Below, one piece after another: positions 51,353 through 59,900 of a DNA stretch of 64,000 bases. The stretch lies in NCBI RefSeq assembly GCF_004745645.1, contig NZ_SRMB01000001.1:806001-870000 (forward strand), read 5' to 3'. The notes below the pieces were generated by a model that did not search any database, was not told the origin of the DNA, and saw only the letters and a list, made by a program, of their open reading frames with translations. Position 1 is the stretch's first letter; every line of letters starts with the position of its first letter. Source of the stretch: Hymenobacter metallicola (GTDB lineage Bacteria > Bacteroidota > Bacteroidia > Cytophagales > Hymenobacteraceae). Both the position numbers and the translations under genes were made by a program.

Positions 51353-53962
51353 TTACCGTACCAGCTTTTCGGCCCGGAACACCTCATCGGCGGCCTGCAG
51401 AATCTTGGCCCGCAGCTTGGGATTGTAGGCGGGGTGGGCGGCCAGAAACTGCCGGACGGTGCGGGCCGCCGTAGGCGTCTGATAAAAGCCCAGGGTAGCC
51501 TGCAGCCAGGAATAGGGAAAGAAAATGTCGCCGGTCTGCTGGATTTCCTCCAGTAAGGCCAGGCTCTGGGGTAGGTATTTTTCGGAGAAAGCGGCCCGCA
51601 GCGGGTGGTGCAGGTAGCCGAGGGCCGCCACCACCCAGGCTTCCTTTTCGCGGGTTTTCTCGTCGGCTAACGAAGCAAAAAAGGCGTCGCGCGTGGCTGC
51701 CTCCGGGGCCAGGGCGGGTAGCAGAAACGCCAGGCGCTGCCGCCGGTCGGGGTTCTGGATGCGGGTCAGCTGCCGGGGCAACAGGGGCGTGGGGGCGGGG
51801 TAGTCGCGCACGGCCAGCGCCAGGGCCAGCGCCGTGTAGTCGTCCTCGGTCAGCTTGACGCCCGCCGGAGCCTGCTGCTGGTCCCAGATGCGGTAAAGCC
51901 GCGTTTGGGCCGCCGCACTCAGCGCAACCGACTGGTAGGTTTTGAACAGCAGCTTTTTGAGGTTGGCCGAGGTCGTCTGCTCCATCGTGCGCCAGAGCTC
52001 CTGTTCCAGCTCCGGGGCCAGGGCCGCGCGCTGGGCGGGCCGCAGCAGCTTCCAGTAGATGTCGCTCACGTGGCCCGTGAGTAGCTTGGCGTTCAGCTCT
52101 TCCGGCTCCTGGAGTAGGGCGCGGCGGCACACGGTCAGCAGCTGAGCTGGGGCAATGCCACGGCCGTTGAGCATGTTTTCGTACAGGTTCACGTAGGCCG
52201 CCGCCCGGGCCACGGGATTGGCCAGCCCGGTGACGCCGGTAGCCAAGGGCTTCCGAATCGGGAATACCCCGTAGCCCAGCCCCGTGGAGTTGAACAGGAT
52301 AAACGATGGCGCCGGCTCCCCCGCAGCTGCGGGCAGCAGCACGGCTTGCTGGTCCATATTCACCGTCAGCTCCTTGACACGGTCGGGGTACACGAGCAGC
52401 ACTTCGAAGCGCTGGGGCCAGAGCCGGGCCGAGCCATCCTCGGCCCGCTGGGTGAGCTGCAGGCGGCTGATGATGCCCCGGCTGGTTTGCAGGTCGTAGT
52501 CGAACACGGGGCGGCCGGGCTGGTTTACCCACACCTGGTTCCAGGCCTGCAGATCGGCCGGGGTGCGGGCGTCCAGGATGCGGATCAACTCGGGCCAGGT
52601 GGCGTTGCCGTGGGCGTAGGTGCGCAAATATTCCTGCAAGCCCAGCCGAAACGGTTCCTCGCCCATCAGCCGCTCGAGCTGCCGCATCATGATGGGGGCC
52701 TTGTGGTAGATAATGTTGCCGTAGAGCGAGCCGGCGTCTTTTAAATTGGCCAGCTCCTGCCGAATCGGGTTGGCCCCGGCAGTGCGGTCGACGCCGTAGG
52801 CGGCCGGAAAATGGTCGATGACGAACTTGAGGTTGTAGTTGGAATTGGCTACGGCCACCTGGGTGATTTTGTCGGCCATGAAGTTGGCAAACACCTCCTT
52901 CATCCACACGTCGTTGAACCACTGCATGGTCACCAGGTCCCCGAACCACATGTGGGCCGTTTCGTGGGCAATCAGGTTGGCGCGGGCCAGGAGCTGGTCC
53001 TGGGTAGCGCCCTGGTCCAGAAACAGGGTGCTGGCCTTGTAGTCGATGGCGCCCACGTGCTCCATGCCGCCGTACTGGAAGTCGGGCAGGGCCACAAAGT
53101 CGAACTTGCGGAAGGGGTAGGGAATGCCGGTGTAGTCCTGCAAAAACTGTAGCGCGTCGGCATGAATCCGGAAAATCGGGTCCAGGCTCAGGCGCAGCTT
53201 GTCCTTATCCGTTTCGCGGTGCAGAAACTGCATTTTCCGACCAGCCAAGGTGCGCGAAACGCGCGTGAATTTGCCCGCGGCAAAGGAGAATAAATAGGTG
53301 CTGATGGTATCGGAAGGAGCGAAGAAGTAAGTGCTGGACCCCGGCAGAAGGCCGCTGAGGTCGAGTTTTTGAACCGAATCCAGCGGCGCGTTGGCCATAG
53401 CTTCCCATTCATTCGGCACGTTCAAGGTGAGCTTGAACGTAGCCTTCAGATCGGGCTGGTCGAAGCCGGGGAACACCGTGCGGGCCCGGTCGGGCACGAG
53501 CAGGGTGTAGAGAAACTCCTCGCTGCGGTTCAGGCTCTGGTTACCGGCCGTAAACTCGATTTGAACCTGATTCAGCCCACCTTTTAAGTCACCGGCGGGA
53601 AGCACCAGGTGCTCGGCCCGCAAGTCAACGCCGGTGGGCTTGCCGTTCACCGTCAGGCTTTTCAGATGATCGGCTTGCTCCTTGAAGTCGAGCTGCACGG
53701 GCTGGCTGGCGTCGGTCAGGTGAAAGCGGACGGTTTCGGTGGCCCGGATGGGGTCGGCTTTTTCCCACGGTATATCCAGAAACAGGTCGTAGGCAACCCC
53801 CGAAATACGCCGGGCCCGGTCCCGGGCCAGCTCCTCACTCACGCCCGGCACCACGGCGCCGGCCGGAGCCGGCGGGGGCAAAACGGTCAGCTTTTTGGTG
53901 CAGCCCAGCACGCCCAGCAGCAGCCACAAGCTGGCCCGGCGCGCATTGTTGCTATATTTCAT
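51353..53962 (-). CDS. M1 family aminopeptidase lipoprotein
   Basis: 869 residues from ATG 53962, with lipobox LLGVLGC, so it is exported. The catalytic domain has the GGMEH substrate motif and the zinc motif HETAH (333-337) with the third ligand Glu356, giving HEXXH-x18-E. The strand-rich N-terminal domain (about 55-215) and long C-terminal helical domain of the M1 fold are present. It removes N-terminal amino acids from peptides outside the cytoplasm. It is divergent from the VWA gene, with 101 nt between the two starts. Confidence 0.93.
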   Translation of the reverse strand: MKYSNNARRASLWLLLGVLGCTKKLTVLPPPAPAGAVVPGVSEELARDRARRISGVAYDLFLDIPWEKADPIRATETVRFHLTDASQPVQLDFKEQADHLKSLTVNGKPTGVDLRAEHLVLPAGDLKGGLNQVQIEFTAGNQSLNRSEEFLYTLLVPDRARTVFPGFDQPDLKATFKLTLNVPNEWEAMANAPLDSVQKLDLSGLLPGSSTYFFAPSDTISTYLFSFAAGKFTRVSRTLAGRKMQFLHRETDKDKLRLSLDPIFRIHADALQFLQDYTGIPYPFRKFDFVALPDFQYGGMEHVGAIDYKASTLFLDQGATQDQLLARANLIAHETAHMWFGDLVTMQWFNDVWMKEVFANFMADKITQVAVANSNYNLKFVIDHFPAAYGVDRTAGANPIRQELANLKDAGSLYGNIIYHKAPIMMRQLERLMGEEPFRLGLQEYLRTYAHGNATWPELIRILDARTPADLQAWNQVWVNQPGRPVFDYDLQTSRGIISRLQLTQRAEDGSARLWPQRFEVLLVYPDRVKELTVNMDQQAVLLPAAAGEPAPSFILFNSTGLGYGVFPIRKPLATGVTGLANPVARAAAYVNLYENMLNGRGIAPAQLLTVCRRALLQEPEELNAKLLTGHVSDIYWKLLRPAQRAALAPELEQELWRTMEQTTSANLKKLLFKTYQSVALSAAAQTRLYRIWDQQQAPAGVKLTEDDYTALALALAVRDYPAPTPLLPRQLTRIQNPDRRQRLAFLLPALAPEAATRDAFFASLADEKTREKEAWVVAALGYLHHPLRAAFSEKYLPQSLALLEEIQQTGDIFFPYSWLQATLGFYQTPTAARTVRQFLAAHPAYNPKLRAKILQAADEVFRAEKLVR

Positions 53963-54063
53963 TCGGAAATCAGGGTACAGTCGCGGCAAAAGCCGAAAGT
54001 ACCGCAAACCCGCCAAAGCTCTCACCTGTTTCAGGCCCCGGTAGCCGGCCTTTATTCGAATTT

Positions 54064-55179
54064 ATGAGCAACGCCGCCCGTTGGAAGCTCGTGCTCGGCT
54101 CACCCGCCGACGCCAGCAATGACATTCCGCTTTCCCCCGACTACGGCCGCATGGACGAGGTGCTCACCGCCCTCTACGACAGCGACCAGGCCGAGCGCAA
54201 AGCCGGTCTGGGCAGCTCCGCGCCCCGGGTGTCGCGCTGGCTGGGCGACATCCGCAGCTACTTTCCCTCGTCGGTGGTAGCCGTGATGCAAAAAGATGCC
54301 ATGCAGCGCCTGGGCTTGCAACGCATGCTGCTCGAGCCCGAGATTCTGCGCACCGTGCAGCCCGATGTGCACCTGGTGGGCTTGCTCATGTCGCTGGGCC
54401 GGGTGATGCCGGCCAAGGTCAAGCACACGGCCCGGGAGGTGGTGCAGCGCGTGGTGCAGGATCTGGAGCAGCGCCTGGCCAACCCCCTGCGCCAGGCTGT
54501 GCAGGGCGCCCTGAGCCGGGCCGTGCGCAACCCCCGGCCGCGCTACGCCGAAATCAACTGGGGCGCCACCATCCGGGCCAACCTCAAGCATTACCAGCCC
54601 GCCTACAAAACTGTGGTGCCGGAAAAGCTGATTGGCTACGGCCGGCGCGGGCAGGCCCTGAAGGAAATCGTGCTCTGCGTGGACCAGAGTGGCTCCATGG
54701 CTTCGTCGGTGGTGTACGCGGGCGTGTTCGGGGCAGTGCTGGCTTCGCTCAAGGCCGTGAAAACCCACATGGTCGTCTTCGATACGGCCGTGGCCGACCT
54801 GACCCAGGACCTGCAGGACCCGGTGGATCTGCTTTTCGGCATTCAGCTCGGCGGCGGCACCGACATCAACCGGGCTTTGACGTATTGCCAGCAACTCATC
54901 ACCCGGCCCACCGATACTATTTTGGTGCTCATCAGCGACTTGTACGAAGGGGGCAACCAGGCCGAAATGCTCAAGCGCACGGCCAGTCTCAACGCGGCGG
55001 GCGTGACGATGGTGGCCCTGCTGGCCCTCAGCGACGAAGGCGCCCCGAGCTTCGACCGGCAGCTGGCCGAACAACTGGCCGCCTTAGGGGTTCCTTCCTT
55101 TGCCTGCACGCCCGATCAGTTTCCGGCCCTGATGGCCGGTGCCATCCAGGGCCACGACCTGCAGGCGGCTACTACTTAG
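54064..55179 (+). CDS. VWA-domain protein (YehP/CoxE-like)
   Basis: 371 residues. The first 200 are a helical region that includes RVSRWLGDIRSYFPSSVVAVMQKDA; the C-terminal half is a von Willebrand A domain with a complete metal-ion site: DQSGSM (207-212), the threonine in GGGTDIN, and the aspartate in ISDLYEGG. MoxR-VWA pairs act together as chaperones; the ATPase is at 43081-44178. Its gene is separated from the rest of the set by a reversed pair of unrelated genes. It is followed by the ankyrin gene. Confidence 0.92.
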   Translation: MSNAARWKLVLGSPADASNDIPLSPDYGRMDEVLTALYDSDQAERKAGLGSSAPRVSRWLGDIRSYFPSSVVAVMQKDAMQRLGLQRMLLEPEILRTVQPDVHLVGLLMSLGRVMPAKVKHTAREVVQRVVQDLEQRLANPLRQAVQGALSRAVRNPRPRYAEINWGATIRANLKHYQPAYKTVVPEKLIGYGRRGQALKEIVLCVDQSGSMASSVVYAGVFGAVLASLKAVKTHMVVFDTAVADLTQDLQDPVDLLFGIQLGGGTDINRALTYCQQLITRPTDTILVLISDLYEGGNQAEMLKRTASLNAAGVTMVALLALSDEGAPSFDRQLAEQLAALGVPSFACTPDQFPALMAGAIQGHDLQAATT

Positions 55180-55278
55180 GCGGCCCGCCGAAATGTCGAA
55201 ATGCAATAGGTTAACCACGGCGGTAGTTTTCGTCGTATTGCCTGCACCAACCAACCACAACCTGACCCCCTACTACTG

Positions 55279-55776
55279 ATGGATTTTTCCTCTTCCCGAC
55301 CCGAAGACCTCCTTTTCGATGCGGCCCGCCGCGGCGACGTAGCCCAACTTCAGGAGCTCTTAGCCCAGCTGGATGTGAACGTGCAGAATGGCAAGGGCTT
55401 CACTCCCCTGATTGTGGCGGCCTACGACGACCACCTGGCCGCCACCCAGGCGCTGCTGGCCGCCGGCGCCGACCCCAACGTGCAGGATGTGAGCGGCAAC
55501 ACGGCCCTGATGGGCGTCAGCTTCAAAGGCTACCCCGCTATTGCCACCCTGCTCATCGAGCACGGCGCCGACCTGAACCTGCAGAACGGCAACGGGGGCA
55601 CGGCTCTGATGTTTGCCACCATGTTTGGCCGCAACAACCTCGTCAAGCTCCTGCTCGATGCCGGAGCCGATATCTACGTCCGCGACGTGCGCGGCCTGAC
55701 GGCTCTGGACCTGGCCGAGCAGCAAGGCAACGCCGAGGCCTTTCGGCTTATCCAGGAAAAAGAACAGACGGTTTAA
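55279..55776 (+). CDS. Ankyrin-repeat protein
   Basis: A 165-residue cytoplasmic protein built from four to five ankyrin repeats: DLLFDAARRGDVAQLQELLAQL, NGKGFTPLIVAAYDDHLAATQALLAAGADPN, SGNTALMGVSFKGYPAIATLLIEHGADLN, NGGTALMFATMFGRNNLVKLLLDAGADIY and a last DVRGLTALDLAEQQGNAEAF. It is a binding scaffold with no enzymatic part. The gene is 99 nt after the VWA gene on the same strand, so it may belong to that transcript. A strong bidirectional terminator follows. Confidence 0.93.
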   Translation: MDFSSSRPEDLLFDAARRGDVAQLQELLAQLDVNVQNGKGFTPLIVAAYDDHLAATQALLAAGADPNVQDVSGNTALMGVSFKGYPAIATLLIEHGADLNLQNGNGGTALMFATMFGRNNLVKLLLDAGADIYVRDVRGLTALDLAEQQGNAEAFRLIQEKEQTV

Positions 55777-55797
55777 GTCCGCATTGGCTTGCCAGCC

Positions 55798-55836
55798 CAA
55801 CAAAAAATCCCGGCCACTGGCCGGGATTTTTTGTTG
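55798..55836. terminator. Bidirectional terminator, 19-bp arms
   Basis: A nearly continuous palindrome (arms 55798-55816 and 55818-55836) with A and T runs at the ends, between the ankyrin gene and the 91-residue minus-strand gene. Confidence 0.9.
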
Positions 55837-55838
55837 AA

Positions 55839-56114
55839 TTACGCCGCGTCGCTTAGTCGTTCGCGGGTAAGAATAGCCTCCAGGGCCGGAGACTGGTTGA
55901 CGTCGGACGAGTAGGGCAGCTGGGCAATCTGCTGGATTGTCAGTTCCCCGTCGATGTAGCGCTGCAACTCCTGCAGCAGCTCGGGCTTGGGCCCAATTCC
56001 ACCCATTGAGGCCACCGCTATACCCCACTCGGCGTGACGCTGCCGTTTCAGGCGGGCAGCAGCTTCCGGCTGGGGCAAGTCGGCGGGAATAGGCTTAAAA
56101 TAAGGAGTTTCCAT
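55839..56114 (-). CDS. Small hypothetical protein, 91 residues
   Basis: Starts METPYFKPIPADLPQPEAAAR, then a helical part ELLQELQRYIDGELTIQQIAQ. The latter has the look of the antitoxin-VbhA-like short motif (a helix then Y..GE.t..e), but no toxin lies next to it. The terminator at 55798-55836 serves its end. Function unknown; could be a stand-alone regulator. Confidence 0.55.
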   Translation of the reverse strand: METPYFKPIPADLPQPEAAARLKRQRHAEWGIAVASMGGIGPKPELLQELQRYIDGELTIQQIAQLPYSSDVNQSPALEAILTRERLSDAA

Positions 56115-56301
56115 CGGCTTGCGCGGTTGGTGGTAAGGGGCTATACGGTTCAGGATACGAAGGGGTAATGAAAAGCTGAACTTATGTACCGCGCCCAGCC
56201 GATGAAGAGGTGGACTACTGGGAGAATTCGTCTATTAAATTATAGCCTGTTAAAATTGAATTATGGAAAGAGGATAGGAAAAGAAAATGACAGCGGGTGA
56301 G
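56115..56301. other. Gap upstream of receiver gene
   Basis: Part of the 322-nt gap between a minus-strand gene and the plus-strand receiver gene. AT-rich; no gene recognised. Confidence 0.3.
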
Positions 56302-56330
56302 TTTGAGGTTTTATTATTCCCATATCTTTG
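56302..56330 (+). promoter_or_regulatory. Candidate promoter for the receiver gene
   Basis: TTTG at 56302-56305 and TATCTTTG at 56323-56330. The spacing is 17 nt, two shorter than the usual 19, so this is a weak candidate. Confidence 0.35.
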
Positions 56331-56436
56331 TGCTTTACCTGTTTACGGCAGGCTACCCTAACTTAGTATTCTCCCGCTATGGGCGGTAAGTCCCGTTTGC
56401 CACCCGGCCGCGGGCGGCCTTTGTCGCTGCTTTTTT

Positions 56437-56895
56437 ATGCTTCCATCCTCCTCTTCTGAGCTTCCGCTGTTGACCTGTGCCATTCTGGATGATGAGGAAA
56501 TCAACCGGCTGACCCTGGAGCATTACGTGGAAATGAGCGGCTCACTGCAGCTGGTAGCTTCCCTATCGGGCAGCGTGGAAGGGCTGGAGTTTTTCAGCAA
56601 CGGCCGGCAGGTCGACGTGCTGTTTCTGGACGTGGAGATGCCTGAGCTTAACGGCCTAGATATGCTGCGCCTGCTGCCCGAGCCGCCCCAGGTGGTGCTG
56701 ACCACCGCCCACGAGAATTTTGCCTGGGAAGCCTTCGAGCTGCGCGTGGCCGATTATCTGGTAAAGCCTTTTGAGTACGACCGGTTTATGCTGGCCGTGC
56801 AGCGCGTCAGCGAGCTGGTGCGCACCGCCGGTTCCGAAAACACTCCCAACAAGTATCTGCTGCCCGGCTCCGAGCACTTAGGAACCCTTAGCTAA
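56437..56895 (+). CDS. Stand-alone response-regulator receiver
   Basis: A 152-residue receiver of the LytTR-associated type: CAILDDEEINRLTLEHYVEMSG (acidic pair), VDVLFLDVEMPELNG with the phosphoacceptor Asp, VVLTTAHENFAWEAFELRVADYLVKPF with the conserved Thr and Lys. There is no DNA-binding LytTR domain; after the last helix (MLAVQRVSELV) there are only about 20 residues. It either works as a phosphate carrier or has lost its output domain. It is convergent with the big hybrid kinase; a terminator separates them. Confidence 0.9.
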   Translation: MLPSSSSELPLLTCAILDDEEINRLTLEHYVEMSGSLQLVASLSGSVEGLEFFSNGRQVDVLFLDVEMPELNGLDMLRLLPEPPQVVLTTAHENFAWEAFELRVADYLVKPFEYDRFMLAVQRVSELVRTAGSENTPNKYLLPGSEHLGTLS

Positions 56896-56932
56896 GTGTC
56901 GGCCCGCAGTATCCGCCGAACTTTTGGCCCGA

Positions 56933-56971
56933 AAAAGCCCCGCATTCTTTCCGTGAGAATGCGGGGCTTTT
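56933..56971. terminator. Bidirectional terminator
   Basis: A perfect 16-bp stem (56933-56948 with 56956-56971) with A/T runs, between the receiver gene and the hybrid kinase gene. Confidence 0.88.
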
Positions 56972-56992
56972 ACCTTGTTTCGGCTACTAGCG

Positions 56993-59900
56993 CTAGGCCG
57001 GTGTGGGCTGGTTGTTCGACACATAGTGCTGCACCTGCCAGAGCAGCTGGGGCAGCAGCTGGTTGAGGTGCTGGGCCGCCTGAGCCCGGTCTTCGGCGCT
57101 GGCGCTGGGCTCTTCCAGGGTGGCTATCATCGGCAGCAGCTCTTGGGTCATGAGCAGCTTCAGCGAGGGTTTGATGCGGTGGGCCAGGGCCGCGGCGTGG
57201 GGCCAGTCGGCGGCGGCGGCGGCTTCCTGCAGCTGGGCCACCATGGCCGGGGTGTGGGTCAGAAACGACTGGAGAATGCGCAGCACAAAAGCCGGATTGC
57301 CCCGGGCCGTACGCTGTAAATCGTCGAGGGCAAACAGGGCCGGAGCGGGCCGCGGATCCGAACGGTGCAGGGCCAGAATCTTGCGCACCAGCTCGGTGGC
57401 TTCGAAGGGCTTGGCCAGGCAGTCGTTCATCCCGGCCGCCAGATACTTCTCATTGTCGGCCAGAAAGGCGTTGGCCGTCAGGGCAATGATGGGCGTCTGG
57501 GCCCGGGATTCGTCGGGGTGCTGGCGGATGCGGGCCGTGGCTTCCAGGCCGTTCATGCCCGGCATCTGAATATCCATCAGAATCACGTCGTAGAGGTGGT
57601 GCTCAAACAAGGCCAGGGCCGAGGCGCCGTCCGAGGCCGTTTCCACGGCCACGTCGTAGCTTTCCAGCACCAGCTGGGCCAGCTGCCGGTTCACGTCGTG
57701 GTCTTCGACCAGCAGCACCCGCAGCCCGCGGATATCCTGCACGGCCTGGGCCAGATCCTGCTCGTTTTCCTGGGGGTTGGCCTCGCGCACGGCCTGGGCC
57801 GAAGCCTTGACAAAGGTTAGCGTGAAGCCAAAGCAGGTGCCCTGGCCCGGCTCGCTGCTCATGAGCAGGTGGCCCCCCAACTGCGCTACCAAGCTGCTGC
57901 TGATGGACAAGCCCAGGCCCGAGCCCCCAAAGCGGCGGCTGGTATCGGCGTAGGCCTGGGTAAAGGTCGAGAAGATGCTTTCCTGCTTATCGACGGCGAC
58001 GCCCAGGCCGGTGTCGGCCACCAGGAAGTTGATGGTGAGCGTATCGTCGGTTTCGTCGAGCAGGCGGGCCGTCAGCGTGATGCCGCCGCGTTCCGTAAAC
58101 TTGAGGCTGTTGCTGAGCAGATTCAGCAGCACCTGACTCAGGCGCTGGGAGTCGCTCAGCACGAAGGGCTGGGCCGCCACCACGGGGTTGATGGTAAAGC
58201 TCAGGCCCTTGGCCGTGGCCTGAAAACTCAGGGTCTGGCCCACCGCCTGCAGGGTTTGGTTTACGTCGAAGGGAATCTGTTCCAGCTCCAGCTTGCCCGA
58301 CGTGATTTTGGCCACGTCCAGGATATCGTTGAGCAGGCCCAGCAGGTGGTTGCCCGAGTTGCGGATAATGGACACGTACTCCTGTTGCTGGGCGCTCAGG
58401 GGCGTGCGGGTAAGCAGGCCGGCCATGCCCAGCACCCCGTTCATGGGCGTGCGGATTTCGTGGCTCATGTTGGCCAAAAAGTTTTCCCGGGCCGTGGCGG
58501 CGGCTTCGGCCTCGCGCTTGGCCCGCTTCAGCTCGGTAATATCGGTGCACACGGTTAGCACCTCCAGCACCCCGTTGGGGCGCAGCAGCGGGCGTTTTAC
58601 CACTTGCAGCTGCCGCACCTCGCCCGTGGCCAGGGTAAAGGGCATCTCCCCGGATACTTCGTCGCGGGTGGCAATTACCACGTCGTTCCAGGTGGCGAGC
58701 TGCCGCAGCTCGGCCGCCTCGGGCGTATCGGCCGTGAGGTCGGTTTGCTCGTGGTGGCTGCGCAGCAGCGCGTCGGCAAAGCTCACGTTGGTGAACGTAG
58801 GCATGCCGGCCGGGTTGGTCACGTAGAGGAAGTTGGGCGAGGTATCTACAATCTGCCGGATAAACTCTTGCTGCTCAATGATCTGCTGCTCGGCCCGGTG
58901 GCGTTCGGTAATATCGAGGCCGTAGGCCACAATCAGGCGCACCGAGCCGTCGGGGTTGAAGACGGGCTGCATCATGCGCAGCAAGTGCCGGGGGCCTTCG
59001 GGCGTCTGCACGGTTTCTTCGTGCGAAACCTGGCGGCGCTGTTCAATCACCTCGTCGAACATCTGCTTGCGCTGCTCGGCCAGCTCGATGGGCCGCTGCC
59101 GGTAGGCACAGTATTCGAAGTGGTCCTTGCCGATAATCCAGGCCCGGACCTCCGGGTTTTTAATGCCCACCGGATTCACAAACAGGTAGCGGTGCTGGGT
59201 GTCAAACACCCCGATATCGGCGGGCAGCTCGTTGAGAATGGTTTCGTAGAACTCGCGCTGCTCGGCCAGTTGCTGCTCGGCCCGGTAGCGCTCGGTCACG
59301 TCGAGCCCGTGCGAGACCATCATGCGCAAGCTGCCGTCGGCGTTGAAGACGGGGCGGAAGCGGCGCAGCAAATGATGCGAATTGCCCTGGTCCTCGATGG
59401 TTTCTTCCCACTCCACGTCGCGGCGCTCCTGCACGGCCCGCTCGAACATGTGCTGGCGCAGCTCGGCCATGGCGCGGGGCCGCTGCCGGTAGGCCATGGC
59501 CTCAAAGTTGGTTTTGCCGATCATCCACTGCCGGGTGGCGTCGTCGCTGATAGTCCCCGGGTTGGCAAAGAGGTAGCGGTGCTGGGCATCAAAGACGGCC
59601 ACGCCCACGGGCAGCTCATCCAGAATCGCCTCGTAGAACTCGCGCTGCTCGGCCAGCTGCTGCTCGGCCTGGCGCCGGGCCGTAATGTCGAGGCCGTAGG
59701 CGACCAGCAGGCGCAGGCTGCCATCGGGGTTGAAAATCGGGTGGAAGCGGCGTAGCACGTGGGCCGTCCCCGAAGGGTCCTGCACGGTTTCTTCCCACTG
59801 CATGTCGCGCCGGTTGGCTATAGCCCACTGGAACATCTGCTCGCGCTGCTCGGCCAGTTCGGCCGGCCGCTGGCGGTAGGCCGTGACCTCCGCGTTGGTT

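Noticed and set aside
51384..52949. 521-codon frame in another frame of the M1 aminopeptidase
   Set aside because: Pro/Arg/Ala/Gly-rich product typical of an out-of-frame reading of GC-rich DNA.
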